From contig NZ_CP031015.1 in assembly GCF_003850245.1 (NCBI RefSeq), positions 1 to 64,000 on the forward strand: a stretch of 64,000 nt of DNA, read 5' to 3'. Positions within the stretch are counted from its first letter, which is position 1, and every line of letters begins with the position of its first letter. The DNA comes from Microbacterium sp. ABRD28. Its GTDB lineage: Bacteria; Actinomycetota; Actinomycetes; Actinomycetales; Microbacteriaceae. Made by a program: the position numbers and the translations under genes. This document shows, in pieces, positions 16,115-23,590 of the stretch. Under the pieces are notes generated by a model. It had not been told where the DNA came from, searched no databases, and saw only the letters and a program-made list of their open reading frames with translations.

Positions 16115-17368
16115 TCAGCCGCCGATGACCGCGTTGATGCGCTCCTCGGCCGAGGCGAGCGCGTCTTCGACGCTCTTCCGCCCGGCCTGGGCTTCGACGA
16201 GCTCTTCGGTCATGATGTCCTGCATCTCCTGCTGGCCTTCGCCGACCACCGGCTGCAGGGCGACCTCGTCGAGCGAGTCGAACACGGCCTGCCGGTTCTC
16301 GGGGTCGCCGCGGGTGAGGTAGCTCTCGAGCTCGGCCTCATCCGAGATGGCGGGAAGCTCCCATCCGGCGTCGAGGCGGATCTGCACCATCACGTCGCTC
16401 GAGGTGAGGAACTCGGCGAACGCCTGCGCGGCCTCCTGGTTCTCCGAGTCGGCCGACACGGCGACGCCGTTGGAGAACAGGGCGCTCGCCTGCTGCGTGT
16501 TGCCGGGTTCGACGGCGATGTCCCACCCGAAGGGCACGTCGGCGAAGGCGCCGAACATCCAGATGCCGGTGTGCAGCATCGCGAGGTTGCCGCTGGTGAA
16601 CAGCTCGGTGTCGAAGTCGGGCGTTCCCTGTCCCTGTTCGATCGTCGGCATGACGGTGCCGCTCTTCTCGACGAGCCACTCGGCGGCTTCGATCCCCTCG
16701 GGGGTGTTGAAGGCGACCGCGGTGCCGTCGTCGTTGAGGAACTGCCCGCCGTTCTGGGCGAGCACCTTGTAGAACTCGAAGAAGCTCACCGGCTGGTGGT
16801 CGCCCCACACTCCGGCATCCTGATCGGTCAGGGCTTCGGCGGCGGCGAGCTCTTCCGACCAGGTCCAGTCGGCCGAGGGGTAGTCCAGGCCCGCGGCGTC
16901 GAAGAGGTCCTTGTTGTAGAAGAGCACGACGGTCGAGAACGAGCTCGGCAGCGCGTACTGCGCACCGTCGGCCTGGTACGCCTCGAGCACGCTCTGGCGG
17001 TACACCGACGGGTCTTCGACGTCGAGCTCGGCCAGCACGCCGTTGGCCTGGTACTCGGCGAATCCGCCGTACTCGATGTCGAACACGTCTGAGACGGTGC
17101 CGGCAGCGACATCCGTCTGCAAAGCGGTGGCGTAGTCGGCGTACGGCAGGGTGGTGACCTCGACGGTGATGCCGGGGTTCTCTTCCTCGAAGGCGTCGAC
17201 GATGGTCTGAAGGTTCTCTTCGTTGCCGCCGTTCGAGATGAAGTTGGTGTAGCTGATGGTGACGTTCTCGCTGCCGCCCTCGCTGCCACCCGTGCTGCCG
17301 GCGGCGCAGCCGGTGAGCACGAGTCCTGCGGCGACGATGCCGACACCGGCTTTTGCGGTGACTCTCAT
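16115..17368 (-). CDS. Carbohydrate ABC transporter substrate-binding lipoprotein (MalE-like family 1)
   Basis: 417-residue extracellular lipoprotein. The start at 17368 (MRVTAKAG) is set by AAAGGAG a few bases upstream; the longer reading is not coding-like. Lipobox VLTGC, Ser/Gly linker, then VTISYTNFISNGGNEENLQT, FEEENPGITVEVTTLPYADY and LFYNKDLFDAAGLDYPSADWT, typical of family-1 solute-binding proteins. It follows two MalF/MalG-type permeases and precedes cytoplasmic GH15 and GH31 enzymes. It therefore probably binds a malto- or isomalto-oligosaccharide. No ATPase is encoded here; such importers often share an MsiK-like ATPase encoded elsewhere. Confidence 0.9.
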   Translation of the reverse strand: MRVTAKAGVGIVAAGLVLTGCAAGSTGGSEGGSENVTISYTNFISNGGNEENLQTIVDAFEEENPGITVEVTTLPYADYATALQTDVAAGTVSDVFDIEYGGFAEYQANGVLAELDVEDPSVYRQSVLEAYQADGAQYALPSSFSTVVLFYNKDLFDAAGLDYPSADWTWSEELAAAEALTDQDAGVWGDHQPVSFFEFYKVLAQNGGQFLNDDGTAVAFNTPEGIEAAEWLVEKSGTVMPTIEQGQGTPDFDTELFTSGNLAMLHTGIWMFGAFADVPFGWDIAVEPGNTQQASALFSNGVAVSADSENQEAAQAFAEFLTSSDVMVQIRLDAGWELPAISDEAELESYLTRGDPENRQAVFDSLDEVALQPVVGEGQQEMQDIMTEELVEAQAGRKSVEDALASAEERINAVIGG

Positions 17369-17439
17369 GATGGGTATCTCCTTTGATGCGGTGGGACGGG
17401 TCCCTGTGGTGAAGAACGGGAGGGTGAGTCGGGTCGGGG

Positions 17440-18315
17440 CTACTTGAGCCCCGTGTTCGCGACCCCCTGGATGATGTATTTCTGGGCGAAGAGGTAAAGG
17501 GCGAGCATCGGCAGGATGCTGATGACCGAGCCGGCCATGACGATGTCCCACTGCGTCGTGTACTGGCCCTGCAGGCCGGCGAGCGCGACGGGGAGGGTCT
17601 GCACCTCGGGTGAGCGCAGCACGACGAGCGGCCAGAGGAAGCTGTTCCAGCTGCCCATGAACGCGAAGACCGCGAGGGTCGCGAGGGCCGGACGGATGTT
17701 GGGGAGGATGACGCCCCAGAAGATGCGGAAGTGTCCCGCGCCGTCGAGCGAGGCGGCTTCGTCGAGCTGAACCGGCACCTGGTTCATCGCCTGGCGGAGA
17801 AGGAAGACCCCGAACGCGGCGGCGAGGGTCGGGAGGACGGCTCCGAAGTAGGTGTCGACGAGCCCCCAGGTGCGCAGCTGCGCGAAGAGCGGCACGACCA
17901 GCACCTGCAGCGGGATCATCATGGTCGCGAGGTAGATGCCGAACACCACCCCGCGCCCGGGGAAGGGCAGCCGGCTGAAGACGTAGGCGGCGGTGGCGCT
18001 GGTGAACAGCTGCGCGAGCGTGGTGATGACCGCGAGCAGCAGGCTGTTGCCGACGACGCGGGCGAACGGCACGTCGGTGAAGAGCCGCAGGTAGGCGTCG
18101 AGGCTGGGGTTCGCGGGGAAGAACGACGGCGTGCCGCTCAGGCCCGTGCCCGGGGAGAGCGAGGTGATGAGCGTCCAGTAGAAGGGGAAGAACATCGCCA
18201 GCGCCCCGAGGGCGATCACCACGTGGAGGATGATCGAGCGTGCGCTCCAGCGCGTGCGGGGCCCGGTGCGCGGGCCGGTGCGCGGGCGCTGCCGGGTGAG
18301 GGTCGTCTCAGCCAT
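17440..18315 (-). CDS. Carbohydrate ABC permease, MalG-like
   Basis: 291-residue permease with six predicted helices. N-terminal Arg/Thr-rich cytoplasmic tail, first helix ILHVVIALGALAMFFPFYWT, and the family's periplasmic loop SLSPGTGLSGTPSFFPANP. The cytoplasmic EAA loop that docks the ATPase reads EAASLDGAGHFRIFWGVILP. The C-terminus YLFAQKYIIQGVANTGLK closely follows the MalG/LacG consensus (QKYxxxGxTxGAVK). It overlaps the upstream permease gene by 8 bases and precedes the binding-protein gene by 71 bases. Confidence 0.92.
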   Translation of the reverse strand: MAETTLTRQRPRTGPRTGPRTRWSARSIILHVVIALGALAMFFPFYWTLITSLSPGTGLSGTPSFFPANPSLDAYLRLFTDVPFARVVGNSLLLAVITTLAQLFTSATAAYVFSRLPFPGRGVVFGIYLATMMIPLQVLVVPLFAQLRTWGLVDTYFGAVLPTLAAAFGVFLLRQAMNQVPVQLDEAASLDGAGHFRIFWGVILPNIRPALATLAVFAFMGSWNSFLWPLVVLRSPEVQTLPVALAGLQGQYTTQWDIVMAGSVISILPMLALYLFAQKYIIQGVANTGLK

Positions 18316-19267
18316 AGTTCACCCACCGGCGCTGTCCGCGGATCTGAATGACGGTGACGGCGAGGATGACGATGAACAGCATCCATGAGAGAGCGGATGC
18401 TTCGCCCGCACGTCCGTACCGGAAGGTGAGGTCGTAGATCTGCTGCACCACCACCTGGGTCGCGCCGCCCGGGCCGCCGCCGGTCATCGCATACACCTGG
18501 TCGAAGACCTGGAAGCCGTTGATGAGCGAGATGACGAGCACGAAGAACGTCGCCGGGGAGAGCAGGGGCAGGGTGACCGAGAAGAAGCGCCGCCAGGGTC
18601 CGGCTCCGTCGACGCGGGCGGCGTCGAGCAGCTCGGGGTCGATCGCCTGGAGCCCGGCGAGGAGGATCACCATGACGAACCCGATGTCTTTCCATGCCGA
18701 CGCGAGAATGATCGACGGCATCGCCCAGGCCGGGTCGGTCCACCAGCCGGGGCCGTCGATGCCGAAGAACCCGAGCACGGTGTTGACCACGCCGTTGGAG
18801 GGATTGAGCAGCCACCGCCAGACGAGGGCGACGACGATCCAGCTGGTGATGACGGGGAGGAAGTAGATGCCCCGGAAGAGGGTGCGGCCGCGGAGCGCGG
18901 TGTTGAGCGCGAGGGCGATGAGGAGGCCCCCGACGTACACCAGCGGCAGGTAGCCGAGGATGTAGTACAGGGTGTGCCAGAAGATGGCGGCGGTCTCGGG
19001 GTTGGTGAGCAGCCGCACGTAGTTGTCGAAACCGACCCACTCCGCGGGGCGGAGGAGGTTCCACTCGGTGAGGCTGATGCCGGCCGCGGCGACCATCGGC
19101 ACGAGCACGAAGAGGGTGAGCGGCACCGCGCTCGGCAAGAGGAACACCAGCACGGTGAGGGCGTAGCGCAGGCGTCGCGAGCCGCGACGGCGCGAAACGG
19201 CCGGGCCGAGGGCGGGGGGTCCGTCGACCGGCGGGGTGGCCGTGGCTTGGCTGAGCAGCCCGGTCAT
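18308..19267 (-). CDS. Carbohydrate ABC permease, MalF-like
   Basis: 319-residue permease; partner of the MalG-like protein. First helix YALTVLVFLLPSAVPLTLFV, second LTEWNLLRPAEWVGFDNYVR loop, and the EAA docking loop LLDAARVDGAGPWRRFFSVT. The ATG at 19267 shares one base with the TGA of the ROK gene (TGATG), which fixes this start over a GTG one codon earlier. Regulator and importer are thus translationally coupled. Confidence 0.9.
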   Translation of the reverse strand: MTGLLSQATATPPVDGPPALGPAVSRRRGSRRLRYALTVLVFLLPSAVPLTLFVLVPMVAAAGISLTEWNLLRPAEWVGFDNYVRLLTNPETAAIFWHTLYYILGYLPLVYVGGLLIALALNTALRGRTLFRGIYFLPVITSWIVVALVWRWLLNPSNGVVNTVLGFFGIDGPGWWTDPAWAMPSIILASAWKDIGFVMVILLAGLQAIDPELLDAARVDGAGPWRRFFSVTLPLLSPATFFVLVISLINGFQVFDQVYAMTGGGPGGATQVVVQQIYDLTFRYGRAGEASALSWMLFIVILAVTVIQIRGQRRWVNYG

Positions 19268-20469
19268 CACCGGCTCCCCTGGCCGACCAGGCGCGCACGG
19301 ATGAGGCGGCCCTGGTCGCCGACGTCACTGCCGGTGTCGAAGGGGGTGGCGAGCACGAGGGCCGCGGCACCCTGCGCCCAGCTGTCGTCGAGCCAGGTCT
19401 CGACGTTCACCGGGATGGTGCGGCGGTGCCGCTGCAGGTGCGAGCGGAACGCGGGCTCGAACCCGGCCGACCAGTGCGACCAGGCGACGGTACCCTCGCC
19501 GAGCACCACGATGGCCGCGGGATCGATGACGTGGACGATGCCGGCGAGGGTGCGCCCGAGGAGGCGCCCGGCGTCGCGGTAGAGCGCGATCGCCGCGTCG
19601 TCGCCCGCCTCGGCGGCGGCGAGAAGGTCGTCGATGCCGGCGCCCGGGTCGATGATGCCGGCCTCGCGGGCGCGGCGGACGAGAGCGGCTTCGCCGATGA
19701 CGGCTTCGAGACAGCCGAGGTTGCCGCAGCTGCAGAGGGGGCCGTCGTCGGCGACGGGGATGTGTCCGATCTCGCCCGCGCCACCCGACGCGGCGCGGAG
19801 CACCGTGCCCTCGACGACGATGCCGGCGCCGATGCCGGCGCCGATCGTGACGACGAGGAAGTTCTCGTGCGAGCGGCCGATGCCGTAGAGGCGCTCGGCC
19901 ACGGCGAGGGCGTTGACGTCGTTCTCGATGACGACGGGAAGACCGATCGCTCCGCGGAGCGCTTCGCCGAGGTGGATGCTGTTCCACCCGAGCACGCCGC
20001 ACTCGACGACGCCGTTGCCCGGCTCGTCGACCGTACCCGGCACCGCGACCCCGACGCCGAGGAGAGTGACCTCGTCACCGGCGTCGATGAAGGCCTGGAT
20101 GCGGTCGGCGAGGTCGAGCACGAAGGTGCTGGCGGTCGCGTCGAACGGCACTTCGGCCGAACGGATGACGCGCCCCGCGATGCCCACCTCGACGAGGGCG
20201 ACGTGGGTGGCGCCGACCTTCACCCCGATCGCGTGGCCCGCCGATGCGGCGAGACCGAGCAGTCGCGCGGGGCGACCGCCGCTGGAGGGTGCCTGCTCGA
20301 GCTCGGCCACGAGTCCTTCGCCGATGAGCTGCTTCACGAGCTGCGTGATGAGCGCGGGCGAGAGATTCAGCGTGCGGGCCAGGTCGGCGCGGGAGGCCGC
20401 GCCGTGCGCCCCGAGCTGGGCGAGGATCGCCGACCGATTGACGTCGGTGCGGTGAAGAGACGATGTCAT
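19267..20469 (-). CDS. ROK-family transcriptional regulator of the alpha-glucoside operon
   Basis: 400 residues. N-terminal winged HTH (about 8-70): ILAQLGAHGAASRADLARTL and SPALITQLVKQLIGEGLVAE. Then a ROK sugar-kinase-like domain: GVGVAVPGTV, VVIENDVNALAVAERLYG, GAGIGAGIVVEG, GEIGHIPV, and the zinc-binding CSCGNLGCLEAV. ROK repressors of this type bind a sugar or sugar phosphate and release DNA. It is the first gene of the operon (regulator, two permeases, binding protein, GH15, GH31). It should therefore autoregulate through the AT-rich region just upstream, which holds two CTAAAC repeats. Confidence 0.9.
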   Translation of the reverse strand: MTSSLHRTDVNRSAILAQLGAHGAASRADLARTLNLSPALITQLVKQLIGEGLVAELEQAPSSGGRPARLLGLAASAGHAIGVKVGATHVALVEVGIAGRVIRSAEVPFDATASTFVLDLADRIQAFIDAGDEVTLLGVGVAVPGTVDEPGNGVVECGVLGWNSIHLGEALRGAIGLPVVIENDVNALAVAERLYGIGRSHENFLVVTIGAGIGAGIVVEGTVLRAASGGAGEIGHIPVADDGPLCSCGNLGCLEAVIGEAALVRRAREAGIIDPGAGIDDLLAAAEAGDDAAIALYRDAGRLLGRTLAGIVHVIDPAAIVVLGEGTVAWSHWSAGFEPAFRSHLQRHRRTIPVNVETWLDDSWAQGAAALVLATPFDTGSDVGDQGRLIRARLVGQGSR

Positions 20470-20487
20470 CGTTGACCTCAGATCTTT

Positions 20488-20528
20488 CTAAACGACTTCA
20501 TTTAAAACTAAACAAAGTCGGAAAGCAA
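20488..20528 (-). promoter_or_regulatory. Promoter and direct-repeat operator of the ROK/alpha-glucoside operon
   Basis: On the minus strand TTGCTT (20523-20528) and TTAAAT (20500-20505) are spaced 17 bases, a fair -35/-10 pair. Two CTAAAC copies (20488-20493 and 20508-20513, + strand) are 20 bases apart, two helical turns, flanking the -10. This AT-rich island in GC-rich DNA is the likely ROK binding site. Confidence 0.55.
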
Positions 20529-20542
20529 GAGGGAACTTCCTC

Positions 20543-20574
20543 GGTCGTCGAGTGAGCGCAGCGAGTCGAAACGC
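20543..20574. repeat. REP-like dispersed repeat, copy A
   Basis: 32-base element beginning GGTCGTCGAGTGAGCGCAGC and ending CGAAACGC. It matches the copy at 21234-21265 in 27 of 32 positions, same orientation. Intergenic repeats of this pattern are common in Microbacteriaceae genomes. The two copies bracket the DHFR-like gene. Confidence 0.7.
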
Positions 20575-20638
20575 CCCCCATGTCGATTCCCGCCCGCCCC
20601 ACTCGACGCATCTGTGAAAGCAATCCGAAGGAGTGAAG

Positions 20639-21211
20639 ATGCGCGAGTTGGTCTGGACGGGGTTCATGACGGTCGACGGGGTGGTCGACTCCCCCGGTGG
20701 CGTCGAGGAGGGGCATCCGGGCGGAGGCTGGGTCTTCCGGACGGATCTGGTGCCGGAGACGTTCGACCTGAAGGTCGCCGAGCTCGAAGAGACGTCGGCG
20801 CTCATGTTCGGCAGGCGCAGCTTCGAATCGTTCCGCGACTTCTGGCCGACCTCTGCCGACCACGCCGATTACAACCCGCTGCCGAAGTACGTGGTGTCGT
20901 CGACGCTGAGCGAGAGCGCGCTGCATCCGCAGTGGCGCGAGCAGACGATCCTGCGCACCACAGCCGATGTGGCCGAGCTGAAGAAGACCGACGGGGGCGC
21001 CATCTTCATCCACGGCAGTGCCGAGTTGGCACGGCGCCTCGCCGACGAAGGACTCATCGACCGGTACAACCTGCTGGTGTTCCCCGCACTGGTCGGGGGC
21101 GGCAAGGGCGTCTTCGCCGAGCAGCCGCACCCCGAGCGGCGGCTTGCCCTCCGGGAGTCGGAGGCGTACTCGAACGGCGTGCTCAAGCTGATCTACGAGG
21201 TGGTCCGCTGA
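20639..21211 (+). CDS. Dihydrofolate reductase-like protein (RibD C-terminal domain family)
   Basis: 190-residue stand-alone reductase-fold protein. N-terminus RELVWTGFMTVDGVVDSPGG follows the family pattern (S/T-DG substrate side). ALMFGRRSFESFRDFW and KYVVSSTLSE, then GAIFIHGSAELARRL (NADPH-binding stretch) and the end LPALVGGGKGVF-like FPALVGGGKGVFAE follow. The ATG at 20639 is preferred to the GTG at 20633 because GAAGGAG sits 7 bases before it. Such proteins are widespread in actinobacteria, act as NAD(P)H-dependent reductases of unknown substrate, and are not the essential DHFR. It stands alone between two REP-like repeats. Confidence 0.87.
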   Translation: MRELVWTGFMTVDGVVDSPGGVEEGHPGGGWVFRTDLVPETFDLKVAELEETSALMFGRRSFESFRDFWPTSADHADYNPLPKYVVSSTLSESALHPQWREQTILRTTADVAELKKTDGGAIFIHGSAELARRLADEGLIDRYNLLVFPALVGGGKGVFAEQPHPERRLALRESEAYSNGVLKLIYEVVR

Positions 21212-21233
21212 CCTGAGGCGAGCCCACTACTCC

Positions 21234-21265
21234 GGTCGTTGAGCGAGCGAAGCGAGACGAGACGC
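21234..21265. repeat. REP-like dispersed repeat, copy B, inside a hairpin
   Basis: Second copy of the 32-base element (starts GGTCGTTGAGCGAGCGAAGC). It lies in the loop of an inverted repeat GAGCCC (21220-21225) / GGGCTC (21266-21271) in the gap between two convergent genes. The hairpin may act as a bidirectional terminator. Confidence 0.65.
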
Positions 21266-21269
21266 GGGC

Positions 21270-22016
21270 TCACCAGAGCAGCAGCGCCAACCCCGAAGCG
21301 TTGTAGAGCACGTGCGCGGCAATCGCCGCCCACAGCCGTCCGGTCACCACGGTCAACACCCCGCACCCGACGCCGACCACGAGCGATCCGATGATGAGGC
21401 CGACCGGCACGAGCGACCCGGCGGCCACGACGTGCAGCAGCACGAACGCCGCGGTCGATGTCGTGACGGCGACGATCGACGCACCGATCCGCCCGGCGTC
21501 TGACAGTGCGTCGAACAGCGCGCGGACCAGCAGCCCTCGGAAGTACAGCTCCTCGATGATGGGCGAGATGAGCACCGCGGCCGACGCGGCGATCGCCAAC
21601 GCGATGGTCGCGTCCCCCGTCAGCGCTCCGCCGAGCGGCCCGCCGAACCCGCCCAGGGTCGGCGCAACGAGCTCGACGACCGCGCGGGCGACGACACCGA
21701 CGAACAGTCCATATAAGAGGTCGGTCCAGATCCAGTGACGGATGCCGGTGGCCCGCGCGAATCCGATCAGAGACGTGAACGCGGCTGCGGCGACGACGGC
21801 GATGATGAGCGGCGCGTTCGCAGCGAAGATCGATGCGACGGCGGCGATCCATCCGGGCATGCCCGCCCACATCGGTCCGGTCGCGTCGACGACGAAGAGA
21901 AGGAGAGCCGCCGCCGCGAACCCGCCGGCGGCGATGAGAAGCGCCCGCCACGGCTGGTGGTACGACCGGGTGAAGAGATACGGCTGCCCCGGGGTGACGC
22001 CCGGGACGGAAGACAT
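21270..22016 (-). CDS. CPBP-family intramembrane glutamic protease (first of two)
   Basis: 248-residue multi-spanning protein. The CPBP (Abi/Rce1-type) motifs are present: EELYFRGLLVRALF (EExxxR) at about 167-180, FVLLHVVA with the second-motif His, and AHVLYNASG near the C-terminus. These form the glutamate/histidine active site of Rce1-like membrane proteases. The start at 22016 (MSSVPGVTPG) removes 14 unlikely residues. A -10-like TAGCAT ends 7 bases before this ATG, suggesting a leaderless mRNA. It follows two LPXTG proteins, and a second CPBP gene lies upstream of them. Substrate unknown. Confidence 0.85.
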   Translation of the reverse strand: MSSVPGVTPGQPYLFTRSYHQPWRALLIAAGGFAAAALLLFVVDATGPMWAGMPGWIAAVASIFAANAPLIIAVVAAAAFTSLIGFARATGIRHWIWTDLLYGLFVGVVARAVVELVAPTLGGFGGPLGGALTGDATIALAIAASAAVLISPIIEELYFRGLLVRALFDALSDAGRIGASIVAVTTSTAAFVLLHVVAAGSLVPVGLIIGSLVVGVGCGVLTVVTGRLWAAIAAHVLYNASGLALLLW

Positions 22017-22060
22017 AGAGAAAATGCTATCCGCAATGCTCGCCGATTCACGACGCAACG

Positions 22061-22094
22061 ACAGCGACCCCGGGCACGTGCCCGGGGTCGCTGT
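22061..22094. terminator. Perfect-palindrome terminator after LPXTG protein 1
   Basis: A 34-base perfect palindrome with 17-base arms (ACAGCGACCCCGGGCAC) centred on GCACGTGC, 28 bases after the stop of the LPXTG gene on the minus strand. It separates that gene from the CPBP gene. Confidence 0.75.
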
Positions 22095-22121
22095 CTGAAA
22101 GTTGCGCTGAGGCCGACTGCC

Positions 22122-22703
22122 TTACTCGGCGTTGGCGGCCGCGCGGCGGCGAGCCACCGCAGCGGTGATCGCGATGCCACCGAGTCCGACGGCACCGGCG
22201 CCGAGCCAGATGGCCGCGGCCGGAATCGCGTTGCCACCGGTCGCGGGCAGCGAGCCCGTGCCCTCGGCACCCGTACCGCCACCCGTGCCGCCGCCGGTTC
22301 CGCCGGTGCCGCCCGTCGCGGTACCGACCGTGATGCTGATTCGACCGAACTCACCCTCCGAATCGAAGACGTTCACCACATACGTGTCAGGGGTCTGCGG
22401 AGCGGTGAAGGTCGCCGATGCCGACCCGTTGACGGCCTGCTTCGAGACGATGCTCGACGGGAACTCGCCCGCGAAGGCGATCGACGACAGGGTGTTCGGC
22501 TCAACTCCGGCGCCCTCGACGCCGAAGATGACCGTGCCATCCGCGACGCCGTTCACGGTGATGACCGTGGACTGACCGGGTGCGAGGGATGCATCGCCCG
22601 CGGTTACCTCGAGGGTCGCGGTGTAATCGGCGTTGGCCGCAGCGGCGCTACCGAGGACGAGCAGACCGGCGACGCCGGCTGCGGCGAAAAACTTCTTGAA
22701 CAT
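22122..22703 (-). CDS. LPXTG-anchored surface protein 1
   Basis: 193-residue exported protein destined for sortase attachment. Signal peptide MFKKFFAAAGVAGLLVLGSA ends near ANA-DYTAT. A single beta-sandwich-like domain (about 27-128) is followed by a Gly/Thr spacer (TGGTGGTGGGTGGGTG). The cell-wall sorting signal is LPATG, hydrophobic AIPAAAIWLGAGAVGLGGIA and a basic RRRAAANAE tail. It is paralogous to the next gene over its whole length, including the leader GACCTTGTGGGAGGT before the ATG. No sortase is encoded in this window. The domain is not one I can name. Confidence 0.88.
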   Translation of the reverse strand: MFKKFFAAAGVAGLLVLGSAAAANADYTATLEVTAGDASLAPGQSTVITVNGVADGTVIFGVEGAGVEPNTLSSIAFAGEFPSSIVSKQAVNGSASATFTAPQTPDTYVVNVFDSEGEFGRISITVGTATGGTGGTGGGTGGGTGAEGTGSLPATGGNAIPAAAIWLGAGAVGLGGIAITAAVARRRAAANAE

Positions 22704-22760
22704 GGAGGACCTCCCACAAGGTCAGCGAGGGACAAGGGCGAAGTGCCCCGGATGAAGAGA

Positions 22761-22797
22761 GACGGGCAGCCCCGGGCGTGCGCCCGGGGCTGTCGTC
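22761..22797 (-). terminator. Terminator between the two LPXTG genes
   Basis: Stem CAGCCCCGGGCG/CGCCCGGGGCTG (12 bp) with loop TG, extended by further pairs, 13 bases after the stop of LPXTG protein 2. Each paralogue thus has its own terminator. Confidence 0.75.
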
Positions 22798-22809
22798 AGA
22801 GACGGATGA

Positions 22810-23364
22810 TCAGCGGTTGGCAGCTGCGCGGCGACGAGCCACAGCAGCGGTCACGGCGATACCACCGAGGCCGACCGCGCCCGCACCGAGCCAGATGGCG
22901 GCGGCCGGAACGGCGTCCGAACCGGTCGCAGGCAGCGTGCCGCCCGTACCACCGGTACCACCGGTGCCGCTTCCAGCAGCAGCGACGGTCAGGGTGACGC
23001 TGTCAGTGTCGCCGTCACCATCGGTGATGTTGATCGTGTACGTGCCGCCCGCGGTCGGCGCCGTGAAGGTCGCCTGAGCGGTGCGGTTCTCGTCGGCCTG
23101 CTTCACCGCGGTGTCGCTGCCCACGGCAGCGGCGAATGCGATCGAGGTCAGCGTGTTCTCGCTGACGCCGGCGCCGCTGGTGGCGAACGTGACGGTTCCG
23201 TCGACGTTCTGCGCGGTGATGACGGTTGCCTGACCGGGGGTCAGCGTCACATCTCCCGCGACGGTTTCCACGTCGGTGGCGTAGTCGTCGGCCTGAGCAG
23301 CAGAGGCCGCTCCGAGAACGAGCAGTCCAGCAATGCCGGCTGCAGACAGAGTTTTCTTGAGCAT
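22810..23364 (-). CDS. LPXTG-anchored surface protein 2 (paralogue)
   Basis: 184-residue paralogue of LPXTG protein 1. Signal peptide MLKKTLSAAGIAGLLVLGAA ends near AQA-DDYAT. The central domain shares VAGDVTLTPGQATVI (versus AGDASLAPGQSTVI), GAGVSENTLTSIAFA (versus GAGVEPNTLSSIAFA) and TATFTAP-type strands. The sorting signal LPATGSDAVPAAAIWLGAG and tail RRRAAANR are nearly identical to its twin. The start at 23364 follows a leader with GACCTTGTGGGGGGT, the same as its twin. Upstream lies a 226-base gap with an inverted repeat. Tandem duplication is clear; a structural surface role is inferred. Confidence 0.88.
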   Translation of the reverse strand: MLKKTLSAAGIAGLLVLGAASAAQADDYATDVETVAGDVTLTPGQATVITAQNVDGTVTFATSGAGVSENTLTSIAFAAAVGSDTAVKQADENRTAQATFTAPTAGGTYTINITDGDGDTDSVTLTVAAAGSGTGGTGGTGGTLPATGSDAVPAAAIWLGAGAVGLGGIAVTAAVARRRAAANR

Positions 23365-23504
23365 TTCGCGGTACCCCCCACAAGGTCCTGTGCGTCGAAG
23401 TCGATATTCAGAATGAACGCGACATGAGAGGCAGCTGTGTGTGAGCTGTGTCGCCGAACGTCTCCATGGTACGCATACGGCAAAGGGTTTCCACAACCTG
23501 CAAA

Positions 23505-23520
23505 GTTACTGGGAAGTAAC
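23505..23520. promoter_or_regulatory. Inverted repeat upstream of LPXTG protein 2
   Basis: GTTACT-GGGA-AGTAAC, perfect six-base arms, 141 bases before the ATG of LPXTG protein 2 and within its upstream region. Likely a regulator binding site; the cognate regulator is not evident. A related GTTACC/GGTAAC pair occurs at 24418-24441. Confidence 0.4.
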
Positions 23521-23534
23521 ATTTTGAGACCCGG

Positions 23535-23554
23535 TGTCCCCCGTTTGGGGGACA
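23535..23554 (-). terminator. Terminator after CPBP protease 2
   Basis: TGTCCCCC-GTTT-GGGGGACA, an 8-bp stem with tetraloop, 37 bases after the stop of the second CPBP gene on the minus strand, followed by ACCGGGTCTCAAAAT. Confidence 0.65.
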
Positions 23555-23590
23555 ATGCCCGGCGTGTCGTGGGATTTGCGACCTCAACCG

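Noticed and set aside
22061..22094. 34-base perfect palindrome as an insertion-sequence end or attachment site
   Set aside because: It lies directly after a stop codon, is GC-rich with a short loop, and no transposase or target duplication is visible; a terminator explains it.
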